This document shows, piece by piece, positions 1 to 8,714 of a stretch of DNA of 62,876 nt. The DNA is taken from NCBI GenBank assembly GCA_016839915.1, contig JAEOTH010000184.1, positions 1 to 62,876 on the forward strand, written 5' to 3'. How positions within the stretch are numbered: position 1 is the first letter of the stretch; each line of letters opens with the position of its first letter. Source of the stretch: Promethearchaeota archaeon (GTDB taxonomy: Archaea > Asgardarchaeota > Lokiarchaeia > Sigyniarchaeales > SOKP01). Both the position numbers and the translations under genes were made by a program. A model generated the notes under the pieces. That model saw only the letters and a list, made by a program, of their open reading frames with translations, searched no databases and had not been told where the DNA came from.

Positions 1-399
1 AGCACTTTATTATTTTTTCAGAAAGAAACCAAGGTTTGGGATTTTGGTGGTCAGGAATCATATCGTAATGAATATTTAGCTAATCCAGAAAAATATTTTC
101 ATACAATCTCTTTCTTTTATTATGTAGTCGACATTCAAGATTATTACCGGCTTATTCAATCAGTAATGTACTTTCAAGGTGTCTTTAATTTAATTAAAAA
201 ATTCAGCCCTGATGCAAAAATTGTTTTCCTTTTTCATAAAACTGATCCAGATTATGCGCCAGATGAAAGAAATCTAAAAGAAAAATTCCTTGAAAAGGTT
301 GAACCCGATTTAAAAATGCAAAATATTCCTTATATAATGTATAATACAACAATATTTGACCTAGATAGTATTAAAATAGCTTTTGGCCAAGAAACATAA
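1..399 (+). CDS. Small GTPase, Rag/Arf-like, 5' end missing
   Basis: The frame is open from the first base, so the N-terminus with the P-loop lies outside the window. About 132 residues are visible. The G3 motif reads WDFGGQ, the Arf/Rag-style form rather than the Ras DTAGQ. The G4 motif is HKTD, the form typical of Rag/Gtr GTPases, where Ras and Rab proteins have NKxD. A hydrophobic strand (FFYYVVDIQD) lies between them. Small GTPases of this kind are greatly expanded in Asgard archaea and in eukaryotes act on membranes and in nutrient signalling. The role here is inferred only from family. No prenylation motif is seen at the C-terminus, which ends in GQET. Confidence 0.85.
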   Translation, partial: STLLFFQKETKVWDFGGQESYRNEYLANPEKYFHTISFFYYVVDIQDYYRLIQSVMYFQGVFNLIKKFSPDAKIVFLFHKTDPDYAPDERNLKEKFLEKVEPDLKMQNIPYIMYNTTIFDLDSIKIAFGQET

Positions 400-403
400 C
401 AAT

Positions 404-631
404 TTATTTACGATATGTTCTGTAATAATTCAAATAACCTCTTTTCGCTTTAAAAGGGCGCTCAGGACGATTAAAGTAACATTCAGGGCAATATACTAAA
501 AACATAGAATCATCCCAAAATTCTTCTGCTCTTTCTAATGAAAAAGAGGGATTACTCCTGCAAAAATCCTTAAATGTAATTATTTGATTACAATCCGCAC
601 AGTTTTTATTTTCTAAATCGTCTCTTATCAT
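404..631 (-). CDS. Small zinc-binding protein of unknown function
   Basis: A 75-residue protein with two CxxC pairs, NCADC near residue 11 and YCPEC near residue 48, that could hold one zinc ion. The C-terminus is basic and tyrosine-rich. The frame extends to a TTG at 664, but the ATG at 631 is preferred because it leaves a compact protein starting just before the first Cys pair. It is convergent with the GTPase gene and separated from it by four bases. I do not recognise a family, so function is unknown. The cysteine pattern supports it being a real gene. Confidence 0.6.
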   Translation of the reverse strand: MIRDDLENKNCADCNQIITFKDFCRSNPSFSLERAEEFWDDSMFLVYCPECYFNRPERPFKAKRGYLNYYRTYRK

Positions 632-878
632 TAGATATATGTGAAAGTCTTTAATTAGAAACAAATTTATTTTTCTAATTTAAAAGATTTGGGGACTTAA
701 AGATTCTCATATTAATATTAGTTCTGAATTTAAAATAGCAGGTTTTAAGGGATCTACTCTATATTTATAGAATAAAGAGTTTTTTTCCTAAAAAAAATTT
801 AAACTTTTTTTTGCCTTCGAACTTCGAGAGAAGTTACGCATTAAAAACTATATTACGAATTTTATTTATATTATAGTT

Positions 879-1154
879 ATGAGCTTTCAATTATTAGGTA
901 AAAAAAATAACATTAATCAAGAGCCTCTTATAGAAGGTCCTATAGATTTTACAAAGATCTCACTTCCATTTTCTAAATTGCAGGAGAAAAATACTACCTC
1001 ATATATATATAGTGGATCAGAAACAATCCCTTTTACTGAAAGGGATCCTACTTATCAATCAATTTTCAAGAATGAATTTGCTGATGGGGACCTTTTTGAA
1101 ATACATCAACATTTAATTAGAATTAATTATCTACTAACCAAATTAAGTGAATAA
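879..1154 (+). CDS. Hypothetical small protein
   Basis: A 91-residue soluble protein with no signal peptide or membrane segment. The first two thirds look loosely structured, rich in Ser, Thr and Pro. The last 25 residues (FEIHQHLIRINYLLTKL) form a probable amphipathic helix. The start lies after an AT-rich region that could hold a promoter. The next gene begins three bases after its stop, so the two are probably co-transcribed, and a ubiquitin-like gene follows. I do not recognise the family. Confidence 0.5.
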   Translation: MSFQLLGKKNNINQEPLIEGPIDFTKISLPFSKLQEKNTTSYIYSGSETIPFTERDPTYQSIFKNEFADGDLFEIHQHLIRINYLLTKLSE

Positions 1155-1157
1155 ATA

Positions 1158-1346
1158 ATGTCAGTAGAATATTATATGTTTTTAGATGAAATTAGAATGA
1201 TTTCTGGGCAGATAGTTAGCCTTCAAGAATCAATTAATGAGAATGTTATAAAATCTCTATTTTTCATGGAAGATCTAAATACTCATTTGGCATCAATTGA
1301 CAATTTATTAATGAGGTGTATAAAAAATGAGAATAAAAAGAGATAA
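1158..1346 (+). CDS. Hypothetical small helical protein
   Basis: A 62-residue, almost entirely helical protein with a heptad-like hydrophobic pattern (MISGQIVSLQ, then LNTHLASIDNLLMRC), consistent with a short coiled coil or helical hairpin. It begins three bases after the preceding small gene, which ends in a similar helix. They may form a two-gene unit whose products pair through these helices, but that is inference. The ubiquitin-like gene lies 211 bases downstream on the same strand. No family is recognised. Confidence 0.5.
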   Translation: MSVEYYMFLDEIRMISGQIVSLQESINENVIKSLFFMEDLNTHLASIDNLLMRCIKNENKKR

Positions 1347-1557
1347 AGAAATAATTATACAGAATAATGTCATTGTATTATCTAAAAAAAATTAAAAGAA
1401 ATTTGATTTCTAATACAATATCTCTAAGAAAAACCACACTTTTTCTTTAATATTACCTTTTTGAAAGACTTCAAAATTATGCCAATGGAATTTATAATAT
1501 AATTTCTATATTCTTTAATTAAATTAACAAAATATAAAAGAAATAAGATGTGATTAA

Positions 1558-1890
1558 ATGAGTTTTGATAAATTTGATGAGGATTTAGGAGGAGAAGAAC
1601 CAGTAAAATCTAAAACTCCTGCTGGCAAAACTCCTGTTGGAGGAAAGAAATTGACCTTATATTTCATGTCAACTATTGGACCTGGGGAAAAGAAAGAAAA
1701 ATTAACTGTAAATGACAACAATCAAGTAAGTGATATAAAGCACACATTAGGTAACTTATATGGATTGGATCCCAATGATTTTCATTTATCTTCAGGTGGA
1801 GTTACAATGGATGAAAATAGCGATTTAAGAGACTACGATGTAAACAATGGTGATGATATTCTATTAATCCCTGCTAGCACTGCAGGGTAA
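1558..1890 (+). CDS. Ubiquitin-like beta-grasp protein
   Basis: A 110-residue protein: a flexible Gly/Lys/Pro-rich N-terminal extension of about 30 residues, then a beta-grasp domain. The pattern is ubiquitin-like, with a first strand KLTLYFMS, a helix with VSDIKHTLGNLYGL, the loop GVTMDENSDLRDYDV and a last strand DDILLIPA. The C-terminus is STAG, a single terminal glycine rather than the Gly-Gly used for conjugation. It could be a non-conjugated ubiquitin fold or use a variant tail. A GTGA motif lies four bases before the ATG. Asgard archaea carry ubiquitin systems, but no E1, E2 or deubiquitinase gene is next to this one. Confidence 0.75.
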   Translation: MSFDKFDEDLGGEEPVKSKTPAGKTPVGGKKLTLYFMSTIGPGEKKEKLTVNDNNQVSDIKHTLGNLYGLDPNDFHLSSGGVTMDENSDLRDYDVNNGDDILLIPASTAG

Positions 1891-1940
1891 ATCTCTATTC
1901 ATTCTTTTTTTTTTATTTTTTCTTATAAATTTTCAAAATT

Positions 1941-2780
1941 TTAAAAAATTTGAAGATCCTTTCCTGATACCACTTTTCCAGTATAATTTTTTCTTACCTC
2001 AGCTACAATTTCCTCCTCAGTACTACCCCAAAAAAGCTGGTGATAAAGAATTAATAAATTTGGTTTTACCTTAGAAGCAATATCAGCAAGTTCATATGAC
2101 GAAGTATGTACACTTGAATGATATCTTTTCCATTCAAGGGGTAACTCTTCAAACATTTTTGAAGAATAAACTTCATGAATCAAAATATCACACCCCTCAT
2201 AATATTCAACACAATTATCGAATGGAGCAGTGTCTCCTGATATTGCAATAATTTTATCAGATGTAGTGAACCTGAAACCAAATGAAATTAAATTTCCATG
2301 GTTAACAGGAAACGCCTCTACACTAATATTTTCATCATTATAGATAATTTCGGGTTTAATTTCCTTAACAATAACTTTATATCCCGTTTGATTTATGGGC
2401 TCTAATCCTTCTAATCTTTCTTTAATATCACGATTGAACGCTTTAAGAATGAAATCAGTCATTTCCTGGGTTCCTTTAGGGCCATAAATCTCTAAAGGTT
2501 GAGATCTTCCCATTACCCAAGGTGTAAAAATAAGATCTGGATACCCGATGGTATGATCTGAATGTAAATGTGTTAAAAATCCTTTAGTTAATCTAGAAGT
2601 TTCTAATGCTTTAATCCCTAATTGTGTAAATGCTGAGTAAGTTCTACGTGTGATTCCCACTCCAAAATCAATCAAATAGGAGGTATCGTTTACAACTATT
2701 GCCACTGATGGACCAAATCGCATGGGATCGGGATTAGGATTGCCAGTCCCTAAGAGTATAATATTGGATTTTGAATTCAT
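1941..2780 (-). CDS. Metallo-beta-lactamase-fold hydrolase, RNase Z-like
   Basis: A 279-residue protein with the metallo-beta-lactamase fold. The metal-binding motif TLHSDHTIGYPDL (HxHxDH form; here the residues before it are FLTH) lies near residue 70. A second ligand region is NHGN near residue 160 and the bridging aspartate is in ISGDTAP near residue 182. A further His is in ILYHQLFW near the end. The layout matches the RNase Z / arylsulfatase-like branch, which includes tRNA 3' processing enzymes and other phosphodiesterases or sulfatases. The N-terminal LLGTGNPNPDP is typical. The exact substrate cannot be decided from sequence. Confidence 0.8.
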   Translation of the reverse strand: MNSKSNIILLGTGNPNPDPMRFGPSVAIVVNDTSYLIDFGVGITRRTYSAFTQLGIKALETSRLTKGFLTHLHSDHTIGYPDLIFTPWVMGRSQPLEIYGPKGTQEMTDFILKAFNRDIKERLEGLEPINQTGYKVIVKEIKPEIIYNDENISVEAFPVNHGNLISFGFRFTTSDKIIAISGDTAPFDNCVEYYEGCDILIHEVYSSKMFEELPLEWKRYHSSVHTSSYELADIASKVKPNLLILYHQLFWGSTEEEIVAEVRKNYTGKVVSGKDLQIF

Positions 2781-2835
2781 TTAAACATCAATAAAATAAA
2801 TTTATTTATTTATCTTTTCACTGAAAATTATGAAT

Positions 2836-3720
2836 TCAAACTATATCTCTTGTAAAAACATCAAGAGGATCTTCAAACTCAGAACTTTCAACTGTAATAA
2901 CCATTTTTTTAATACCCAAATTTTCAACTTCAGCTATCTTTTCTTTAATATTGTCAGGAGTACCAATGAATTGATTTTTTTTCTCATCAAGCCCTTCACA
3001 ACTGTTTACGATGTTTATTGTAGTAAAAAGCGAAATCTCGAACTTCGAAGGATCTCGGTTGTACTCTTTTAATTTTTCATGTACAATTGAAATATTCTCA
3101 TGAAAACTTTTTCGTTGCTCATCCATTAAATATGGTAGATTTATTCCATCTGCCTCTCGAACTGCAATATCAATCATTCTTTTTCCTGACGTTCCTATAA
3201 CAATCTGTGGATAAGGCTTCTGAATAGGTTTAGGATAACTACGATTACTTTCTAATCTCCAAAACTTTCCTTCAAAGCTAGTTTCATCTTCTGTGAATAC
3301 TTTCTTAAAAATGGTAATAGATTCCTCTAACTCATCAACTCTTCTTTTTGGTGTACCAAATGGATAACTATATGCTTTATATTCTTCCTCATACCAACCT
3401 GCTCCTATCCACAAGAGGGCACGACCATTAGATAGATGATCTAAAGTTGATATTATTTTAGCTAAATAAACAGGATTTCGGAAGGAGTTACACAGTACAA
3501 TTTGACCTAATTTTACTTTTTTTGTTTCTATTGCCAAAGCAGCCAATATTGTAAGTGCTTCTAAAAATGTTTCCTTTTTATCCTGGCTTTCATCAAAACC
3601 AAGAAGATGATCAGTAATATGGACTGAATCAAATCCTAATCTTTCAACTTTTATTGTTAAATCCCTAATTTCAGGATAAGTACGAGTTGTAGGACTTCTT
3701 ACACAATATCCAAACTTCAT
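2836..3720 (-). CDS. Luciferase-like (LLM class) F420-dependent oxidoreductase
   Basis: A 294-residue TIM-barrel protein of the bacterial-luciferase-like superfamily. Signs are the N-terminal MKFGYC strand, VERLGFDSVHITDHL, the ETKKVKLGQIVLCNSFRNP segment, LSNGRALLWIGAGWYEEEYKAYSYPFG, and PQIVIGTSGKRMIDIAVREADGIN. Archaeal members generally use coenzyme F420 as hydride carrier, and the family includes F420-dependent dehydrogenases and reductases. The substrate is unknown. It is the first gene of a run on the minus strand, 55 bases upstream of the metallo-hydrolase, so the two may be co-transcribed. Confidence 0.85.
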   Translation of the reverse strand: MKFGYCVRSPTTRTYPEIRDLTIKVERLGFDSVHITDHLLGFDESQDKKETFLEALTILAALAIETKKVKLGQIVLCNSFRNPVYLAKIISTLDHLSNGRALLWIGAGWYEEEYKAYSYPFGTPKRRVDELEESITIFKKVFTEDETSFEGKFWRLESNRSYPKPIQKPYPQIVIGTSGKRMIDIAVREADGINLPYLMDEQRKSFHENISIVHEKLKEYNRDPSKFEISLFTTINIVNSCEGLDEKKNQFIGTPDNIKEKIAEVENLGIKKMVITVESSEFEDPLDVFTRDIV

Positions 3721-3853
3721 AATTTTTAAAAAAAAGTAGAAATCTTAAGTTTTCGCAATTTTTTTGAACATAACTTGAATTTCATTTAGACATCTCATTT
3801 AATATTAAAAAAAAAATAAAGGAATTAAGAGATTAAGACTTTGTAAGGATCCT

Positions 3854-4060
3854 TCATTGTTTACGAGTTTTGTTTAGCAACACGATAGCTATAATACTCA
3901 ATACAGTACCGAATATTGATAATAAAATTCCAGGAGCGCGTATTAACCCTCCTTCGGCCATAGTAAATGAAGTCCACAACATACCAATGCCAGTAATCAG
4001 AAGAATTATTCCGAGTACTAGTACAATAATGGATATAAAAATGTTTATTCTTTTTTCCAT
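3854..4060 (-). CDS. Small two-helix membrane protein
   Basis: A 68-residue protein with two strongly hydrophobic segments, about residues 7-30 and 42-63, and a basic tail (NKTRKQ). The ATG at 4060 follows a gap of 26 bases after another small membrane-protein gene on the same strand, suggesting a unit. Small proteins of this type are common in the window and no function can be assigned. Confidence 0.6.
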   Translation of the reverse strand: MEKRINIFISIIVLVLGIILLITGIGMLWTSFTMAEGGLIRAPGILLSIFGTVLSIIAIVLLNKTRKQ

Positions 4061-4086
4061 TTATTCATCACCCTAATATTTAATTA

Positions 4087-4374
4087 TTACATAATATAAG
4101 ATAAAAATGCCAAAATCCATGCAACTATAATAATGAACCCTATGACTAATCCTGCAATTGAGGCTGCTTTAGATTCATCCTTAGTCCTACCGTATAACCC
4201 CAATCCTATCGTTAAAATGGCTAGAATAAGTACTATTGAAAAGAATAAAATCCAATTTGGAGAGCCACCCCATCCTGCAGCTTCAAATGCTGTAATCGGT
4301 ATAACTAATAAAAAGAACAATACAAGCCCAATTATCCCAAAAGCTATTGAAATTAACCCATTTTTACTTGTCAT
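4087..4374 (-). CDS. Small three-helix membrane protein
   Basis: A 95-residue protein with three predicted membrane helices (about residues 5-28, 39-62 and 71-94) and a short polar loop GRTKDESKAA between helices two and three. Lokiarchaeal genomes hold many such small multi-helix proteins of unknown role. It is probably co-transcribed with the two-helix protein downstream. No family is recognised. Confidence 0.65.
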   Translation of the reverse strand: MTSKNGLISIAFGIIGLVLFFLLVIPITAFEAAGWGGSPNWILFFSIVLILAILTIGLGLYGRTKDESKAASIAGLVIGFIIIVAWILAFLSYIM

Positions 4375-4482
4375 AGATTTCCCTCAATCTAACGATAATT
4401 AACATTTCTATTTATTGTATTTAAATATGATGTGAAATCTATTAAATGTTTTTCTACATTTAAAAATTTTAAAATTTATAAA

Positions 4483-4926
4483 TTAATATCTTGGTGTGTC
4501 CTTAGTCTCTTGATAATATGATTCAATACCAATTTCTTTCATTCGATTATTTATTTGAATCCATCTTCGCTTAAGGTGGTCATCGAAATTAGTTTTATCA
4601 CAAGGAAATTCATCACATTGAAAACAAAAATCAACTTTCTTAACTTTATAACAATCTCTTACTCCACAGTCAGGATATAAACAAGATCCTTTCCTGCATC
4701 CTGAACAATTCTCTTCAGCTAAATATGAGAGTAATGCTTTGAAAGAAGGATATTCCTTAAATATAGGAAGAAATGATGAAAATCTTTCAGCATATATATC
4801 AAATGATCCTAAGTATTTTTGCAGTTTTATACTTGTCTTTCTTATTCTCCCTTCAGAATTAGCGAAACATTTATAACAATTAAGCCCACATGGAGCAAGG
4901 ATATTTAATAAATCTATATTTTTCAT
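4483..4926 (-). CDS. DUF3795-like cysteine-rich protein
   Basis: A 147-residue soluble protein with many cysteines: APCGLNCYKC near residue 12, CSGCRKGSC near residue 74, then CGVRDCYKVKKVDFCFQCDEFPC. The opening CGLxCxxC with the later C-rich block ending in FCFQCxxFPC is the pattern of DUF3795 proteins, which are widespread in anaerobic archaea and bacteria. They are suspected to bind metal or iron-sulfur, but function is unknown. The family call is from recalled motif order. Confidence 0.7.
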   Translation of the reverse strand: MKNIDLLNILAPCGLNCYKCFANSEGRIRKTSIKLQKYLGSFDIYAERFSSFLPIFKEYPSFKALLSYLAEENCSGCRKGSCLYPDCGVRDCYKVKKVDFCFQCDEFPCDKTNFDDHLKRRWIQINNRMKEIGIESYYQETKDTPRY

Positions 4927-5007
4927 TGCACTTCTTTAATTGTTATTTTTTAAGTGATCTTTAATTGCAAAAGTTATAGAATTTATGTAAAAAATTCTTT
5001 ATTTGTT

Positions 5008-5178
5008 ATGTTAAATATATTAAGTTTTGGCTCAATTAATAAAGCTATAGCCATTATTTTCTTTATGATTCACACCTATTCTAATAATGATAAAAACTTA
5101 AAAATTGCTGGTTTTATTTATATAATTGGACGAGCGTTAATGGTGTTGAGCATGATTCCTTTTTATCTTAGAATATAG
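5008..5178 (+). CDS. Possible small membrane protein
   Basis: A 56-residue reading frame from the ATG at 5008 with two hydrophobic stretches (KAIAIIFFMI and IAGFIYIIGRALMVLSMIPF). The frame can be extended to a GTG at 4954. It lies alone between two minus-strand genes. Two membrane segments joined by a polar turn are plausible, but in AT-rich DNA such frames arise by chance, so the call is weak. Confidence 0.3.
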   Translation: MLNILSFGSINKAIAIIFFMIHTYSNNDKNLKIAGFIYIIGRALMVLSMIPFYLRI

Positions 5179-5220
5179 TCATAATTATATGAAAAAAAAA
5201 AGAAAAGATTAAAAATTTAA

Positions 5221-5871
5221 TTACTGATCCTGCCTTGAGATCTTCCTTTTCTTAAATGTTATTAATACCAGAATTCCACCAGCTAATATTGATACCGTTA
5301 TTGGTACAAAATAACCTGGAATTCCAGAATCAGAACTTGCTAATACAAAATTTTTAGTGACATCATAAGTTCCAGATTCACTAAATTCTGAACTAGTAAA
5401 GTTCCAATCAAAATTAATAACTAAGTCTAAAGGGAATAAGTCGTTCGTAGTTAGAAATGAATGAATCGTATAATTATAAAGTAAATCACTGAATTCAATT
5501 ATACTTGTACTATCTACTCCAATATCAGAGTTACTACCTCCTCCTCCAGTAAAAGAGAAACTCGCATCAAATTCTAAAGTAGCTGTCAACATTGATACAA
5601 ATTGTGAAGTCAAAGTGACAACAAAAACATCTGATACTAATCTAGAATGAGTACTGTTAAGTTTAATGAACATAGCACCAAAAATTATAGCATAATTAAG
5701 TGTGGTTGAATCATAAACGAAGGTAAAATTATGAATCTCTTCAAATACTTTTTGTGATGCATCTTCATAATCACTACGATATCTTTGCCCCAAAGCAGCT
5801 GTTGGACCACTTCCCAGTAAAAATATAGAGAGAACTAATAACGCCAAACTAACTTTGCCTATTTTTTTCAT
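5221..5871 (-). CDS. Exported protein with IPGY-type C-terminal sorting tail
   Basis: A 216-residue protein with an N-terminal signal peptide (KKIGKVSLALLVLSIFLLGSG) and a beta-rich extracellular middle region. The C-terminus has three parts: SGIPGYF, a hydrophobic helix and the basic end FKKRKISRQ. A short proline-glycine signature, one membrane helix and a positive tail is the layout of archaeosortase/exosortase substrates, and an archaeosortase gene lies about 4 kb away. The outer domain has no recognised fold; a Gly-Gly-Gly-Gly-Ser loop near residue 109 is notable. Cell-surface location is inferred. Confidence 0.65.
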   Translation of the reverse strand: MKKIGKVSLALLVLSIFLLGSGPTAALGQRYRSDYEDASQKVFEEIHNFTFVYDSTTLNYAIIFGAMFIKLNSTHSRLVSDVFVVTLTSQFVSMLTATLEFDASFSFTGGGGSNSDIGVDSTSIIEFSDLLYNYTIHSFLTTNDLFPLDLVINFDWNFTSSEFSESGTYDVTKNFVLASSDSGIPGYFVPITVSILAGGILVLITFKKRKISRQDQ

Positions 5872-6028
5872 AAAAAATCGCCTTTTATTGATAGTTAATA
5901 AGTATGATACAACTGCTCTTAAGCGTATCTAACATTCATGTAAAAATCATTTTAATGCTTTTTTTCCTTTTATTTTTCTCCTAAGTGTTTACACGCTCAA
6001 CATGGGAATACTCACAAAAATTCCTTCC

Positions 6029-7216
6029 TTAAAGCATAGAAGAAATCCCATACACACCAATCAATATTATAAAACAAATTATGATGGGTTTGATTAAGAT
6101 TCTAAAAACTTTTTTAAAGTCTGTGTTAAAGTATTCAGTGCTATAGGAAACACAGGGATGAATTGGGGTAATTAGATACCCTAAAAAAATAGAAGTATAA
6201 ATAAAAATGAAATCTAAGATTGGCATGATAAAAACAGTATATTGCACAAGGTATATAGGGATTAAGATTGAGATTGGTAATTGAATACGTCCCGTTGCAA
6301 ATCCAAGAAAAAAGCCAATTAATATAAAAAGAAAAACTGATAAATCTAAACTGCCGATTTCTTCAGGAGCACCAGAAAGTACAAAAACCTCTAAAAACAT
6401 AAACATAGCGAATATTATGAAGGGATAACGCCATATTTTCATCTTTATCGATATATTCTTCACATTCGAGAATTTCATTTTTCCAAATCGTAAAGCAATC
6501 CAAATACTAAAAACAAGACCAACAAGAAGGAATATTTCTGGAACTTGAAGATTAAAGAATGTCCTTCCGATAAAATCAACAATCGGTGCTAATATAATTG
6601 GAAGCAAATTATGGAAGGCTCGTTTAAGATCTCTTTCTCCTTGCTCTGAAAAAGGAGAAACATCCTTAACCATTGTATAGTATCCCACTATCCACATTGT
6701 GGCGAAACAAGGCAATAGTGCTATTACAAGTATATAGAGATTAATATGAGTGAGGACACTCGCAACTATCAATGCTGAAGATAAAGGATAGATCAAGATT
6801 AATACATGCCGATACCAGACATTAATGGAAACTTTTTTGTTTGTATCTACTTCAGAGCCGATCTGATCCACAATAGGTGCCGACATTAGAGCTCCACCTG
6901 GTACCGGTAATAAACCAAAAAGAGCTGGCATTACCATGAGAGAAGCTTTTTTTGAAACTCGCATTTTTTGAATCATTTCCATCATCAATCCAGATTCTTC
7001 CATTATCCCTCCTAGAATAGGAATAAGAGCCATAATAATCATTAACAATAGAATAGATGTATCTGTTAGTACATTTATTAATGACTGTAAGATATCAGTC
7101 CCAGATAAGATCGCAAAACCTAGAGCTCCTAGAGTTAAAATTATACTCAATTCATATTTTGATAGTACGATAACAATACCTATAATGATGATAAAACTTA
7201 ACCAGGCTGGTAACAT
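6029..7216 (-). CDS. DUF401 family integral membrane permease
   Basis: A 395-residue polytopic membrane protein with roughly ten hydrophobic segments. The stretch LFGLLPVPGGALMSAPIVD near residue 100 is the hallmark of DUF401 proteins, which belong to the ion-transporter superfamily of anion permeases (relatives of GntP and citrate carriers). A second re-entrant-type segment near the C-terminus (YLITPIHPCVSYS) sits where the second half-repeat would be. The substrate is unknown, probably a small carboxylate. No metabolic partner is adjacent. Confidence 0.75.
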   Translation of the reverse strand: MLPAWLSFIIIIGIVIVLSKYELSIILTLGALGFAILSGTDILQSLINVLTDTSILLLMIIMALIPILGGIMEESGLMMEMIQKMRVSKKASLMVMPALFGLLPVPGGALMSAPIVDQIGSEVDTNKKVSINVWYRHVLILIYPLSSALIVASVLTHINLYILVIALLPCFATMWIVGYYTMVKDVSPFSEQGERDLKRAFHNLLPIILAPIVDFIGRTFFNLQVPEIFLLVGLVFSIWIALRFGKMKFSNVKNISIKMKIWRYPFIIFAMFMFLEVFVLSGAPEEIGSLDLSVFLFILIGFFLGFATGRIQLPISILIPIYLVQYTVFIMPILDFIFIYTSIFLGYLITPIHPCVSYSTEYFNTDFKKVFRILIKPIIICFIILIGVYGISSML

Positions 7217-7343
7217 TTCCTTGAAAGCGAATAGTGATTGATATTTTAATGAATTTATTTTTAAAAAAATATGTTATTATACGCGAAATACCTAGAACAT
7301 TCCGAGTCTTTTGGAAAAAAAAAAATTAAAAAAGAAAAAAAAT

Positions 7344-7580
7344 TTATTCAGGTTTTTTAAGTTTTGGTAGTTCCTTCCCTTTTATTTTGAAATAAGCCAA
7401 TGCTCCAATTCCTATGATACCGACAATTAATGAAATTATTCCGAAAGCAATAAACATAAAAACACTACTGTAAAACCCTAAGCCCAACGGAAGGAAGACT
7501 GCAATACCTACCCAGATCAAAATTATTCCTATCGGAATGAGAGCTATACAGCCTAATATAGCCTTGGTCATTTGTTCCAT
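7344..7580 (-). CDS. Small two-helix membrane protein
   Basis: A 78-residue protein with two long hydrophobic segments (about residues 6-30 and 38-62) rich in glycine and isoleucine, then a basic tail KIKGKELPKLKKP. It stands alone on the minus strand between the DUF401 permease gene and the response-regulator gene. No family is recognised. Confidence 0.55.
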   Translation of the reverse strand: MEQMTKAILGCIALIPIGIILIWVGIAVFLPLGLGFYSSVFMFIAFGIISLIVGIIGIGALAYFKIKGKELPKLKKPE

Positions 7581-7840
7581 TTATTTCTCAACCTCTTTTT
7601 TTAATCCACTTTCCTTTAGGTACTAATACCTTTTATTTTAATATTGGCATCTTCTCATATTTAAAAATTTTTAATCTAGCAACCCTATTACCCTAAATTT
7701 ACCAGTAAGTTTTAGAAATTGCCGGTTTTTTACAACAATACAAAAATATCATAATAATGACTCTTATGAGTCAATTTTACCTTTTTTTGTTGAAGAAATT
7801 TGCTTATTTAAAATTAGTAAAAATAAAAAAAAAAGGAAAT

Positions 7841-8680
7841 TTAGTATTGTTTTAAATATTTAAACAGGATATGTAAATCTGTTAGCTTATCAATAGGTTT
7901 AATAATAATATCATTTGCCCCTGTTTTAGTTAAAATCTCTTGCTTTTTATTTTTAGACACGACAGCAGATATTAAAATTATTGGAACGGAATTATACTCA
8001 CCGTTAGTTTTTATCATTTGGCAAAGTTTATCTCCATTGATTTTACTTGTTTTCAAATTTATGTCAACCAATATCACTTTAGGAGTCAATGTGTTTAATA
8101 AATACAAGCCCTCATCTGATGTTTCTACCGATTTAATATTTATTCCCTGTGTTTTGAAAAAAGTATCTATAGTTTTTCGTTCTAATTCATTATCTTCTAT
8201 ATACAAAATATCTACCTTTTTTACAAATCGTATTAATTTTGGTTTCTCAAAATGTTGCTTTACAGCATTTTCTAGTTCTTCAAAAGCTTTTTGAATATTA
8301 TTGATTGCTTCTAATAAAATTTCAGGCTCATTAAGTTGTTTTTCCAACATTAAAATTGAGAGTTTAAGAGGAGAGAGTTTTTGCTTTAATTCTTCATGAA
8401 GTCCATTGCCCACTTCATATTTATCAATAGCTTTTCTGATAAAATCATCGTATTTTATTTCATCATACTCATTTAGACTATTTAATGAATTCTTCTGGAA
8501 TACTGCATTTATATAATCAATACTGTTATTTACGAAGGTTCTTATGAGGTTGGCTTGGTTTTTAATTTTAAATTCTTCCATGAATTCTTTTAATTTAGCG
8601 TCAAGATAAGGCTCTACATAGGAATACCATTTTATATCCTTCTTAGCTTTTTTCTGATCTCTACTATTACTTTGGTTAAT
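7841..8680 (-). CDS. Response regulator with N-terminal helical domain, apparent ATT start
   Basis: The C-terminal 120 residues are a receiver domain. It shows the acidic pair in LYIEDNE, the phospho-acceptor Asp in ILVDINL, the switch Ser in LISAVV and the conserved Lys in IIIKPID. The N-terminal half is helical and may contact the partner kinase. There is no output DNA-binding domain. The first in-frame ATG is at 8581, but the frame stays open and protein-like for 35 further codons (including KDIKWYSYVEPYLD) with no ATG, GTG or TTG. An ATT at 8680 lies exactly six bases after a GTGA motif, so I place the start there (279 residues). It is 34 bases after the kinase gene. Confidence 0.8.
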   Translation of the reverse strand: MNQSNSRDQKKAKKDIKWYSYVEPYLDAKLKEFMEEFKIKNQANLIRTFVNNSIDYINAVFQKNSLNSLNEYDEIKYDDFIRKAIDKYEVGNGLHEELKQKLSPLKLSILMLEKQLNEPEILLEAINNIQKAFEELENAVKQHFEKPKLIRFVKKVDILYIEDNELERKTIDTFFKTQGINIKSVETSDEGLYLLNTLTPKVILVDINLKTSKINGDKLCQMIKTNGEYNSVPIILISAVVSKNKKQEILTKTGANDIIIKPIDKLTDLHILFKYLKQY

Positions 8681-8714
8681 TACATTTCACCCTTTTATTA
8701 TTTTTAATCTCTTT

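Noticed and set aside
2830-3072. A plus-strand frame opposite the luciferase-like oxidoreductase
   Set aside because: It overlaps conserved coding sequence on the minus strand and has no protein-like motif of its own.
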